Assembly: GCA_958510825.1 (NCBI GenBank)
Contig: OY294049.1
Span: 34,004,774 to 34,068,773, forward strand
Direction: 5' to 3'
DNA: 64,000 nt
From: Brachypterus glaber
Taxonomy: Eukaryota > Arthropoda > Insecta > Coleoptera > Kateretidae
Below the pieces are notes generated by a model. That model was not told the DNA's origin, did no database searches, and saw only the letters and a list, made by a program, of their open reading frames with translations. A program made the position numbers and the translations under genes. Below are positions 34,780 to 45,516 of the stretch, piece by piece (positions within the stretch are counted from its first letter, which is position 1; each line of letters opens with the position of its first letter).

Positions 34780-34935
34780 TACTGGTCCTCTTCAGTACCA
34801 AGAGTTAACCCTGTACGCTGATTGAGAAAACATTCTTCGACTTTATTCACGAAATAAATAATGTCATGAGATTCATGTACTCTTGCACGCCATCTATTGC
34901 TAGATATATACAAACACTCATTTAGTCTCCTAATC
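34780..34935 (-). CDS. Probable upstream exon of the same gene
   Basis: An open minus-strand frame whose residues follow the order of the 1055-codon protein just before the part matched by the 34318-34626 exon: here RIRRLNECLYISS, then YFVNKVEECFLNQR; there RIRQLVRESAVLIS, then FLIKQQNLLAIEDFLMQR. The suggested acceptor is CTCCAG with first base 34935. The donor is not clear: candidates after the NQRTG segment are weak (GG|GTTAAC, CCA|GTAGCC), and each would need a shifted acceptor in the next exon. The exon limits are therefore tentative, and a decayed pseudogene remains possible. The stop in the continuous frame falls at 34779-34781. Confidence 0.4.
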
Positions 34936-35104
34936 CTGGAGACTTTAAATGGCAGCAAGTTGAAAACAACTTGTATGTCTATTAAAAAAAAATCTTTCAA
35001 CAACGATTCATGATCCTTGTAATTTGAGAGCCAGCCCGGATCCCGGAGAAACTTTTTACCGGGACCCGCGCAGTGGGAGGCTAAAATGACGCCCCGGTTT
35101 ATTA
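34936..35104. other. Presumed intron or intergenic
   Basis: Contains a GC-richer palindromic segment at about 35036-35100 (CCCGGATCCCGGAGAAACTT, then ACCGGGACCC). No coding evidence. Confidence 0.35.
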
Positions 35105-35335
35105 ACTAAGTTAGCACCGCAGGCGATTTTTTTACGAATTATGTAAATTTCTGACACAAGTCTTAAATTTAAACAAAAAATTAGAAAGCCTTAACGCCGC
35201 AGGCGAAATTTTTCACAATTTTGATGGTCCATTTTAATGTTAAAACAGTGTTTCAAATTTCATAAAAATGCAGGCTCTTAAAAAAGAAATGGTAGCCTAG
35301 CGCCGCAGGCAATTTTTTTTACGAATTTGAAGGTA
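35105..35335 (+). repeat. Short GCCGCAGGCG tandem array
   Basis: Three units with boxes AGCACCGCAGGCG, AACGCCGCAGGCG and AGCGCCGCAGGC, each followed by a T-run and ACGAATT or CACAATTTTG. Same family as 28735-29185. Confidence 0.7.
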
Positions 35336-35749
35336 TATTGAAAAATTTGCTCGTTTTGACACCCTTATTGTTCTGGGGGAGTATAAATAAACTTAAAGAA
35401 GCTTCCGACGCCGAGCCCCCTTCGAGTCCGGCCCCGGAAAAACTTCACTCCTTTTAACCCCGCTGAATCCGGCCCTGGCTATATGGTTAAATTGAGGGAG
35501 GGTAAAAACTATTATTTTTAGCAATAACTCGCTTACTATTGATCCTAGAGGACAAACACAGTTAAAAAGCATTTTCAATGTCTTGCCGTAAGTCTATGAC
35601 ATTACAGTTAAATGATATTGCCACCCATCTAGAAAGGATACACGTTCAGCTATTTTAGATTTTTTTTTAATATTTATAAAAAAATATTACCTTTACGACT
35701 TTTATAATTAAAAAAATGATTGTTAAATAGTAATTCCATATATACTAAA

Positions 35750-36919
35750 TACAGGGTGTATTTAAAATAGGGTCGGAAATTTTAACAGGTGATTCTACAT
35801 GATAAAATATGACAAAAAGTTCCTATAAACATATGTCTAAAAATTCGTCATAAGGGAGCTACGCCCCTTTGAAATTGGCTAAAAAAAATCGGTTTTTATT
35901 TAATAACTCAGGAACCCTTTGAGATATATTAACCAGGTTTTGCACGTGAATTAATCCTAATAAGGCCCATCTTTGTATGTCATTTTCACGTACTTATTTA
36001 AACCAGGGGTGTGCGAAACGGGGGGGCCTTATCAGTTTTTTGTCCCAAACTTTTTTCTGTGTAACTTTTTTGCAATTTTATTTTTGAAATATGATTCCTC
36101 AGGTCAAAATACATAAAAAAGGTACTCTTGTTGTAATACTGTAGGATTAACCGTTTTCGAGAAAAGTTCATTTGAAGGTGAAATTTAACGGTTCGAGGAC
36201 GAAAAATTAAATACTAAAATGTCGAAAACCAAAATTTTAATGATGCAATGTTATTCTACATCAAAAATTAAGAAAAAAAGTTTCCATACATGTAGGTCGA
36301 AAAAACGCTTTTAAAGCTACCATAGCCCTTTAAAAATGGTGCATATTTAGGAGACCATAGCTCCATTAGGATTCATTTTTGGAAGTACCTGTTTTTTCTT
36401 AGTTTTTAATGTACATTTGCCCTACATCATTAAAATTTTGGTTTTCAATATTTTAGTATTTAATTTTTCGTCCTCGAACCGTGGAATTTCACCTTCAAAT
36501 GAATTTTTCTCGAAAACGGTTAATCCTTCAGTATTACAACAAGAGTACCTTTTTTATGTATTTTGACCTGGGGAATCATATTTCAAAAATAAAATTGCAA
36601 AAAAGTTACACAGAAAAAAGTTTGGGACAAAAAACTGATAAGCCCCCCCGTTTTGCACACCCCTGGTTCAAATAAGTACATGAAAATAACACATAAAAAC
36701 GGGCCTTGGTAGGATAAGTTGACGTGCAACACCTGGTTGATATATCTGAAAGGGTTTCTGAGTTATTAAATAAAAACCGGTTTTTTTAGCCACTTTCAAA
36801 GGGGCGTAGCTCCCTTATGACGCATTTTTAGACATATGTTTATAGGAACTTTTTGTCATATTTTATGATGTAGAATCATCTGTTAAAATTGCCGACCCTA
36901 TTTCAAATACACCGTGTAT
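35750..36919. mobile_element. 1.17-kb foldback element with near-perfect arms
   Basis: Two arms of about 550 bases meet at a centre near 36335. Left: ACAGGGTGTATTTAAAATAG, GGGAGCTACGCCCCTTTGAA, GGTGTGCGAAACGGGGGGGC, TCGAGGACGAAAAATTAA. Right, in inverse order: TTAATTTTTCGTCCTCGAAC, GCCCCCCCGTTTTGCACACC, CAAAGGGGCGTAGCTCCC, CTATTTCAAATACACCGTGT. TA flanks both ends. Non-coding; plus-strand ORFs inside are artefacts. It is the longest and best-preserved member of the TAGAATCACC foldback group. Confidence 0.9.
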
Positions 36920-36956
36920 AGTATCAATGAAGTGTTAAGTTCAAATAAATATCTAC

Positions 36957-37167
36957 CTTGGGTTCCTCTTCCACAACAGGTGACTCTTCAACAGGTGGTT
37001 CCTCCACGGGTGCAGGAGGTGGTGGCGGTGGTGTTGTGGGAGGAGGTTGAGGGGACTTTTTCTTCTTAGGTTTTCCTACTGGTACCAATGCCTCATGCAT
37101 CTTTTGACCTTTCAGATAAACGGGTCTGAAAAGCATTTTGAACTTTTTGTTTTCGGTGATTGGAAAT
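36957..37167 (-). CDS. Proline- and glutamate-rich internal exon
   Basis: Function unknown. A 211-base open frame is bounded by a good acceptor (CACCATTTCAG, first base 37167, phase 2) and a donor AAG|GTAGAT (last base 36957, phase 0). It encodes about 70 residues: a part reading FPITENKKFKMLFRPVYLKG, a basic patch KPKKKKS, a PPPTTPPPPPPAP tract and an acidic end rich in VEEPP. The Pro-tract next to Lys runs recalls the KKPPPPPPKKK segment of the paralogue encoded at 52832-54763, but that alone is not homology. It may belong to the same transcript as the 34.3-34.9 kb exons downstream on the same strand. Its phase-0 donor would fit the phase-0 acceptor at 34626 directly. Confidence 0.6.
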
Positions 37168-37467
37168 CTGAAATGGTGATCAATGGTTGTGCTCATTTGA
37201 GTGAAAATGGTACAAAATGGTTACAACTTACATAACTACGTCAAAAATTAGCAATGGCGCTTTAAACCGCGCGTTGGAGATTTCCGCGCCCTGGCGCGCA
37301 TGTTATTTAATGCGCGTGATTTTTCCGGCGCATATTAAATACCAGCAATAAGCTTACGCCTAAATTTTGAATTACATTTTGAATAATGAATAAAAATAGA
37401 CAAGCCTAGATACGGGCCTGACAATACTTATAATGAAAACAAGTTTTTAAATTTATAATAAAAAAGA
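37168..37467. other. Intron or intergenic
   Basis: Upstream flank of the exon on the minus strand. It includes a small GC-rich segment at 37265-37330 (GCGCGCATGTTATTTAATGC) with palindromic character. No further exon recognised. Confidence 0.35.
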
Positions 37468-37655
37468 AATTCATATTTTTATTAAAAATTTTAATGACAT
37501 TTACAAGAAAATAATTTGACAAGTGACAGTTGAGTGGGTAAAATAAATAATTATACACTCAATAAAGTAAAAGCCAAGCGGGGGTTATTATTGAGTTTAT
37601 CTATTTAAAATAAAGCTGGTAATTGTCTCATTATCTGTATGTATTGGATACAAAT
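37468..37655 (+). repeat. Direct repeat, copy 1 (partner at 57819-58004)
   Basis: About 185 bases nearly identical to 57819-58004. Shared landmarks: ACATTTACAAGAAAATAATT, GACAGTTGAGTGGGTAAAAT, GCGGGGGTTATTATTGAGTT, AAAGCTGGTAATTGTCT. Only a few base differences are visible, so the copies are relatively young. Confidence 0.85.
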
Positions 37656-39719
37656 ATAAATAACAATATTTTTGAGATAGACAAATGTAGAAAATCTATC
37701 TAAAATGAACATGTACCAAATTTTAGTGAAATTGGTCCATGGCGATACATAAGTATAAATTCTTAGGCTAGACACACGGTACCTATACATGTATGTAAGA
37801 CGTACATGAAACATGTTTAAAAGACGAATATAACACAATCTAACCTTTTAAACGATGCGGATCACTTTCGGTCCTTTCGCTTTGTTCTATTTATTTACAG
37901 ACGGGGGCCAAACTACCAAAATAACCACTCTCTTGACGTTCGAATAATGAATGATTAAGGACGAGCTGAAGTGAGATGTCGCCCGTGTAGGGTTATTTAT
38001 GTTCGCAGGGATAAACAAAGCGAATACCTGCAATGACACATACCGTGTCATCTAGCCCGGATAAAATTTATAAATATATAATCAATTAATACAAGCTAAA
38101 ATGGATACCCTTTCCAGACGGGCAAAAGTTTTATGATAAATATTACGCAAGTTTTTTCATTTGCCCCCCCCTTACACTAGCCCAATGTTAACCATATTAC
38201 ACTGGACGCAAACTATAAAGGTACTGAATCGTTTGGTGAAAGAATTTTTTAAATCGGATACTCCTTTTAAAAGTTATAAGGTTTACAGACGGACAGATCT
38301 GTAGACAGACCTACATTTTTTCACATTTTCTTGACGTTTCATCCACCCGTAAAATATAATTATAAAATATAGGTATATCATTATTTTTTACTTACCCCTT
38401 AATTTGATTTCACTTTCATAACTATAAGCACTATGAAATTAGCATTCATATTAATTATAAATATTATTTTTGAAAACACCACTAGGCAGTTACCAATAGC
38501 TAACCTATTGGTAACTACAACAACTTAATTTTTTAGGTGGAAACACTTTAATATACATAAAAAAATAGTTTAGTCACAATTTTGAGTTTTAATATTGAAG
38601 TTTTAGGACTAAAAGTATTAATTTGAGGAGCGTTTTTAGACTTATTTTTACACACCACTTCTATGGGGTGGCGGTTCTAAATAATTATATTTCACTTATT
38701 TAGGGAAGAACTACCTGCATACCAAATTTTAGCTTCCCTGGCCCAGTAGTTTTTAAGAAATGAGTACCCAAGCTTAAAAAGCCGACTAGAAATTTTTAAT
38801 ATAAATTTATTAAAAATGTCAAAAAAGTCAAAAAATATCCCAAAAGAAATGCCCCAATGGGGCAAAATGGGCACTCTAATATTTATACAGTAGTACTCTA
38901 AATTTGTCCGTCAATCTTACAGTAGTTTTAACTGTAATAATTAAAGCGAATTTACAATGTCAGAATGTGAATTTACAATATTTATTAAATTAACCTCAAT
39001 ATTACTGGGTTTAGTAAAATCTCAGCTCTTTTCCTGTCAGTACAATAATTTTGCATTAAAATTCATGCATGTGGTCCAAAAACCCGGCACTTTTACAGAC
39101 AGTCCCGAAAATTACCATAATAATAGCAGTTACATTACCAAAATAAAAATTCACATTTTTACAGATAACTGTGAATTTACAGTACTGATTTAAATTTACC
39201 ACTTTCTTTGCTGGCAACATATAACCTACTGAATTTGGTGTAAAATTACCATATTTGCATTTACAGTGTACTATTACATATTTAAGAAATGTCCAAACGT
39301 ATATATCTCATGGACGACGATGGACGAATGAAATTATTCTCAAATTTTATGTGCCATAGACATATAAAGAAGGGACTCAAATTTATCGCTAGATATTTAC
39401 GTAAAATTTTTTTTTTTTTTTGTATATATTTATAAATATATCTATAAAGACATAAACTTGCTATGTTCTTTCAAATTTTAAGCAAAAATGTTAGTTTGTT
39501 TAGAAATTAGGATGGTTTATTGTGTAAGCATGTCAAAATAGCGTTTTTAGCAACCGTTGTGCATCGACATCAATATTGGATTGGCGCATATTCCCAAATT
39601 TATTGCAAATAAAATTAATGAGTTTTTCTAATGTAGAAAAGTATAGTAAATAACTTTAAATGGTTCTTGTTCCTTATTTCTTAATTTTATTTGCCTATTT
39701 ATGGACATCTTTTCCCGTT
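37656..39719. other. Intergenic, no gene seen
   Basis: The segment at 38170-38340 (GGACGCAAACTATAAAGGTA, AGTTATAAGGTTTACAGACG) has the style of a decayed dispersed repeat. At 38885-39270 the words TTTACAGT and ACTGTAAA recur in both orientations, suggesting an old TIR element without clear limits. No coding sequence is supported. Confidence 0.4.
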
Positions 39720-40455
39720 GGTAACATAGCGCCTGCGCAAAATTCGTCCTGGACAAAAAATTCACCGATATAAATTTGATTCATAAAAAAATAAGCAACT
39801 TTTTTTTTAAATGTCCGTCTGTCCCACCGTCTGTCTGTCCGGTGTCACGATTTTTGTAGACAGGATAAATCAAGAACGAATAATCCAATCGAAATGAAAT
39901 TTTCAGGAAAAATCAAGTTCTATGAGGGGAAGATGTCTATTGTTTTTGAAAGTAATATCACCAAAAAACAAAAAAGTTATGGGGGTTTAAACTTTAAAAA
40001 AAAACGAAAAAAGCTGAAAGAAATTTCCGATTAAAGTAACTTTTTCAGGCAAAATTACTTTTATTATAAGGATCAATTCTACCAATTTTGAAAGTAATCC
40101 CTCCAAAAACAACAAAGTGTTAAACTTATTAAAAAAAATGAAAAAAACTAAAATTTTCATATATTTTTTTAATTTTTCATTTTCGCAAAAAGAAAAATTG
40201 AATTTGTTTTTCAAAAAAAGTTTTTTTTATTTAAAAAAAAAGATCTATTTTAAAAAATGTATTTTTTCTTTTTTTGAAAAAGAAAACAATCTTTTTTTTC
40301 GCAAAAAGAAAATTAAAAAAATATATTAAAAATAATTGTGTTCTTATTTTTTTTTTGAAAATATTTTTTTTAAGTATTTGGGAAAATGCAATATACCATT
40401 TAGTGTGAATAGTATAACGCAACGCGTAGCATTACATATCTTCACGGCTTGTTTT
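39720..40455 (-). repeat. Dispersed repeat family X, fullest copy
   Basis: Read on the minus strand it starts AACAAGCCGTGAAGATATGT, then AATGCTACGCG, passes TGGTATATTGCATTTTCCCA, a T/A-homopolymer middle, AACTTTTTTGTTTTTTGGTG, and TCCTGTCTACAAAAATCGTG, and ends with a GGACAGACAGACGG tract and TGTCCAGGACGAATTTTGCG. Long runs of A and T generate Lys/Phe-rich ORFs on both strands; these are not genes. Confidence 0.7.
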
Positions 40456-41458
40456 TGTATACAACGGCAAATCATGTAGCAGCACTTAATCTTTAAAAAA
40501 TACAGTATAAAATGAATATACGATCACTATTAATTAAATAAATGTGGCATAATGATGTATAATTATGTTATCATTTTTTATATGAAACAACATATTATAA
40601 GCCTAGTCATTAATTATAAATATGTAAATTTGCCAATATTAATTAATAATCACATTAATATCCATACATGGAAGTCACTGAGAATTTTTCCACAGAAGCA
40701 GGAAAAACAGTACAGAAGAAATTTTAGCGTTACCAACATTATCTATTATATTACCCTGCGAAACATATTTCCAATATGGATTAATTCTTTTAAATTGTAA
40801 CTTTAATAGACTATAGCCTATAACCGATAGGCGATAGGCAAATCATCCGAATAGCTATTATACGCGAGTAGAAAACTATACTTTATCCACGGCTGTTTCA
40901 AAATATAAACGTTTTATTTTTACAGACCCGTGATTTATAGGCATATTAATCACGGCCGTGGGTTTGGACTTTTTTATCTACGTTCTATCCATTATAACAC
41001 TAGTGCTTTTAGATATTATAAAACCCGAGTGCTTTTGTTTTTCCATTTTGACAGTACTTTTTTTTTGTCAAAAAAATTTCACTGAAATTCAGTGTAATCC
41101 TTTTGAATTTTTTCGTTTTTTTTAGGTGATTTTATTTATCTCGCACTTTACCTATAAATAAATAACAAAACATAAACATGCAATATATATATATAAAAAA
41201 TAAATTATTAGTGTGTTTAGATGAGTCACTCACCTTAATTCTGGTAGTTTTCAAAAATATTTCTGTAATTTTGTGTAGGTGTGTTGGTGTATTTCACTCT
41301 GGTTTACAAACATTTTAAATTGTAACTTTTTCAGTTTTCAGTCATTTTTGCACACTTCTTTCACACATGTCGCAAATTCATATTTGTAACTTGCTATCCT
41401 GAAAACCGAAACGGACATTACCAATAAAAAATCCAAATAATTTTCAAAATAAATCATG
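40456..41458. other. Intergenic, nothing seen
   Basis: AT-rich. CACTAGTGCTTTTAGATATT near 40998 with CCGAGTGCTTTT repeats is slight. The plus-strand ORF at 40552-40800 has no recognisable domain, and I do not call it. Confidence 0.4.
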
Positions 41459-41970
41459 TACAGGGTGATCCAGCTTTCAGTACACAATTCAATAAATCAA
41501 TAACGGTTGAAGCAATTACAAAATTTTTTTTTTACATGGATCTCTTTATCTTGAAAATGTTTTAATAATATGCTTTCTCTTATTTACGAGAAAGGCGCAA
41601 CGACAACGATTTATTTATTTTTCCCAGAATGACCCAATTGTTATTAATTTATTTTTAAGTCAATGAATTATTAAAAATTTCTTAAAAACTGTAAAGTTTA
41701 TTCTATTTATGCAAAAATAAAACATGTGTTGCAGTATTTAACCAGTTAATAATTTTTAGAAAACAATTCTTAAAAATAAACTAATAAAAATTGGGTCATT
41801 CTGGTAAAAACGAATAAATAGGTATCGATGTCTTTTGCTCGTAAACAAGATTGGAGCATAGTATTAACAGCATTTTAAGAACGGGATAAAATTCGAAAAA
41901 AGTTGCTCCAGCCACTACTCAATATATACATATTGGCTTCCGTACTGAGTTGTATTACCCTGTACCTAAT
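41459..41970. mobile_element. Foldback element with ACAGGGTRAT ends
   Basis: Ends GTACAGGGTGATCCAGCTTT and GAGTTGTATTACCCTGTAC. Inner inverse pairs: TTTCCCAGAATGACCCAATT / AATTGGGTCATTCTGG and CTCTTATTTACGAG / CTCGTAAACAAG. About 510 bp, non-coding. Confidence 0.8.
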
Positions 41971-42290
41971 AAACAAAATTAAAAGCAAAATAGCATAAAA
42001 TTATATATAAAAAATACAAAAAAAGCTTGTCCGCCTTTTAATAATTAAAGACTTTCTTGTACTCGCGTGGTGGCTATTCAATGTTTTTTATTATACTACA
42101 AAAAACCATCAAAATCAAAATTGACCAGACAGGCACATTTCTTATGGAAAATGGCTTTCGGTCAAAAATTCTGAATTTTTAGTATGATGTATCAAAAGCT
42201 TCCATTGACCCACTTCATCTGACGGCTGGTTTTTGAGTTATAGGTCTAAAAGTCAAAAACAGTAAAATTTTAAAACAGGTTTTGTTCTTA
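41971..42290. other. Intergenic, nothing seen
   Basis: About 320 AT-rich bases between two foldbacks. Nothing assigned. Confidence 0.4.
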
Positions 42291-42862
42291 TTATATATAG
42301 GTACTCGCAATAAAAAACTAAAATTATAATTTTTTCGTTTAAAATTAAAAAAAAATCTTTCTAAATATGGCGAAGGCGCCACCACAATATGAAAAAGAGA
42401 AGTAACGGTCTGATTTTCTAATAATATGTAAAATTAAAGAATTTAAATTAAAATGACGTATAAAAATCTAACTTTCAAATTTGCTTATATGTTGCTAGCT
42501 GCTAGTTGGATTCGAACCCGGAGTAATTTATCAAGAGTCAAAAAGTCCAAACTCCGTTTCCACTGCGCCACAAACGCGACTTACTATGCAATGAAATATA
42601 GTTTTTAAAAAACTACATATTATTTTATTTATTTATTTTTTTTTTTTCAAAAAAAAAATAACATTATTTTGAAAGTTAGATTTTTATACGTCACTTTAAT
42701 GTAAATTCTTTCATTTTATATATTATTAAGACAATCTGACCGTTTCTCTTTTCCATATTGTAGTGGCGCCTTTGCCATATTTCCAAATATTTTTTTAACT
42801 TTTACCTTTATTTCAACCGAAAAAAATATAATTTTAGTTTTTTATTACGAGTATACCGTGCG
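42291..42862. mobile_element. Foldback element with a tRNA-like loop
   Basis: Arms about 42293-42480 and 42660-42862: AGGTACTCGCAATAAAAAAC, AATATGGCGAAGGCGCCACC, TGACGTATAAAAATCTAACT on the left, and AGTTAGATTTTTATACGTCA, GTGGCGCCTTTGCCATATTT, GTTTTTTATTACGAGTATAC inverted on the right. The loop carries a tRNA-like sequence (next entry). Confidence 0.8.
42498..42581 (-). tRNA. tRNA-like sequence (pseudo-tRNA or SINE head)
   Basis: On the minus strand, TGGCGCAGTGG fits Pol III box A (TRGCNNAGTGG) and GGGTTCGAATCC fits box B (GGTTCGANTCC), with tRNA-like spacing. The T-stem outside the central two pairs and the acceptor stem do not pair well, so it is not an intact tRNA gene. Isotype not assigned. 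Confidence 0.5.
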
Positions 42863-44094
42863 ATTATAAAGTGCCGAACACTTTTTAATGCAAAACTGGC
42901 ATTAGCGATGAGTAAAATGCAAGAAAGCTGTGTGTGTTTTACTGGCCACCGAGCTGTTATACGTAGCAATCACATGGGATTGTCGCACACAACTCTCACA
43001 GAGGCGTGGCTTCAAACGAAGAGTATTTTCTTTTCAAACTGTTCGGCACTTTATAATCACACTGTATATAATAAGAACAAAATTGATGAAAAGTTTTTTA
43101 TTTTAGTTTATTTAAAAAACAAAATTAAAATTTTATCAGATCAAGTTGGGTAATACAATCAATAATTAGCTAAATATTATGAAAAAATTAAAAAACTAAA
43201 AACTAAATTTTTAAACTTCAGTTCAAAGTATTTATTTGAGCAAATGTCGTTGATCAAGGCTACTTGATTTTTATGAAAATTTCAAGAAATGTAATTTCTG
43301 TTAATAATTTATTTTATTATTTAAATAAAAATAGTTAAATGGTGCTAGTAATGAAAAAATTAATATATAAACTACGGTAGATAAGATTATTTTAGCACTC
43401 TTAAATCCCTCGCTGCTACGCAGCTCGGAATTTAATACGCTCGGCTATAAAAAATGTATTCTCTACCTTGGTATATAATTTTTCTACGACTGCTTTAGAA
43501 TGTAAGCAAATACACACACTTTACAAACACAGAATGAATCCATTCTAGCTCTAGATACGGTATGAATATTCCGTATCAAGTGTTAGAATGAGCACATGTA
43601 GTGCTATCTCTTGTTTATAAAAGTAAAGAAAACTGTAGCAAAATTAGCAGAAATATTATTATATATATATATATATACATATTTTACCATGAAATATTGA
43701 ATAATTTAATGCAATTTAAAGTTTTGCGTTAAAATTAAAAGTTTATTAGTTTTTCTTAATATTTGACCAATTCTTTATCAATTTAGTTCAAAAAATTAAA
43801 ACTGCTTTATATATTGTTAAATATTTAAACCTGATATATGTCACAACAATCTGACATAACCTTCAATTTTTGCATTATAATTTGTAAATATGTGCTAAAA
43901 TTAAATAAAAATCTTTTTTAAGTACTGATTTGATAAAATTATTAAATAATAACATTAATTGCTTTATTTAAAAATATATGTTTTGTTGCATTTACAATGT
44001 CGAGTCACAAAAAACATTGTTTTTAGACTTGTCAGCAGTTTAAAGCCCTGCAGTGTTTCATATTTGCAGTCGAAGAAAAAGTATAGTCCAGAAC
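42863..44094. other. Intergenic, no gene seen
   Basis: At 42872-42892 and 43040-43062 the phrase AAAGTGCCGAACA / CGGCACTTTATAATC forms an inverted pair with CGTGCGATTATAAAGTGCCG at the left, so 42860-43065 is probably a small TIR repeat. A palindrome around ATACGGTATGAATATTCCGTAT lies at 43555-43578. An (AT)n tract is at about 43658-43676. Confidence 0.45.
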
Positions 44095-44215
44095 ACGTAT
44101 GGAATAGTCATTTCGCCCTCGCGGGACCGTCATACTCGCCTTCCGGCTCGTATGACAAACTTTCCGCTCGCGCGGAATATTGTCTATTCCATACTAGTTA
44201 TAGAATATACTATAC
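44095..44215. repeat. CpG-rich palindrome (CTCGCC..GGCTCGT type)
   Basis: GTATGGAATAGTCATTTCGC, then GTCATACTCGCCTTCCGGCT, then CGTATGAC and GGAATATTGTCTATTCCATA form nested inverted pairs. Same plan as at 10.5, 55.7 and 63.5 kb. Confidence 0.7.
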
Positions 44216-44682
44216 TATTACGTGAGTGACAATTTAACTGAGATATTAGACGTAATACTCAAAAAAATTTAATTAAGAAATGTCCAATATATTTAAAATC
44301 AAAGGAACTATTTTTATTTACCTGTCAGTAATTATTAAAAATTTGCCTTGGACTATTTGGAAAAATATCAACTAGTTTACAAGGTTGTTAACTTATAACG
44401 CCGCCACTGCGTCACAGATTTTTGGATTCTTTGACCTGCTGAATCAGAGTTATCCAAAAAAAAAATATCGTGCCGTTTTCGAGATATTCATATTTTTGCT
44501 TAGACTGAACTAGTTTTTAAGACTATTTTTTTCAACCATCATAATATCGGTTTCAACCAATAAAAAACAAGGCATTACCATAACGACGGCATATTTTCGT
44601 CTCGAATATATACCAGAAAATCAAATATATACCATATATTTTATAACAAAATATCAACTAAAGTGCAAAATTAAGGCAATAC
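44216..44682. other. Intergenic, nothing seen
   Basis: AT-rich. No supported feature. Confidence 0.4.
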
Positions 44683-44816
44683 CCTGTTAAAAATGACGGG
44701 TCTGGGCGGGTATAAATGGTGCACAAACCGTACTTGAGCGGATGAGATTCACCCGCTCAAGTAATGTTTGTGCACCATTTATACCCGCCCAGACCCGTCA
44801 TTTTCAAAAGGGTATT
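44683..44816. mobile_element. Near-perfect 130-bp hairpin
   Basis: AATGACGGGTCTGGGCGGGT, then ATAAATGGTGCACAAAC and CTTGAGCGG on the left are mirrored by CCGCTCAAG, GTTTGTGCACCATTTATAC and CCGCCCAGACCCGTCATT. ACCCTGTT and AAGGGTATT extend the pairing outwards. The arms are GC-rich relative to the surroundings. MITE-like. Confidence 0.85.
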
Positions 44817-45516
44817 AACAAAATTCAACGAATTTAGATCTTTTTTATTCCAAAAATTAGAAATGTCAAACATGAATTTATTGTGTCAATATAAATTAAC
44901 ATCAAATTAATTATTATTAATTATTTATTCAAATTACTTCTGAAGATTTAAATTGTTAAAAAATTATTTCAAAAAATAGTCCCGCAAATACACCTCCAGA
45001 TTCGGTATATTTTCGATACTTCGTGAAAATTTCGGATATATCGAAAATATACCTCTCTGTCGGTGTAATACATATGAAAATCTCTCACCGAGGTTTATTC
45101 AAAAACTTATAATATAATATTGTTTAAATTGGTCTGATATTTTTCTTGCATATTTGGATGCAGAATGTCAAGTTGCCCAAATAATATGTATAATTCAAGA
45201 GGCTGCCTCATACATAAGAACAGATGGGTCCCAACTCCAGCACAGATAACTGTTTTTTTGTGTGGGCCTGTGTAATCAATCAATGTTGATTATTTCGCCC
45301 AAATAATTTGGATATGTGTTTATATTCTCTGAGTAATAATTATATTTCCTAACGATGACAGGTAAATATAAAAATGTACTTAATCATTAAAAAAATTTAA
45401 TGGTCTGTTTCCTTACATTTGGAAAAACATCAAAAAAGTTTGACGCATGTACTTTAAAAAGGAGGTACTTGCACCTATTCATTTTGCTATAAATTTAGAT
45501 TAGATTTATATGAGAT
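44817..45516. other. Intergenic, nothing assigned
   Basis: Contains GGTATATTTTCGATACTTCG and ATATCGAAAATATACC near 45004-45052, an imperfect inverted pair. No gene. Confidence 0.4.

Noticed and set aside
40117..40422. Lys/Phe-rich ORFs on both strands
   Set aside because: Homopolymer A and T runs inside a dispersed repeat.
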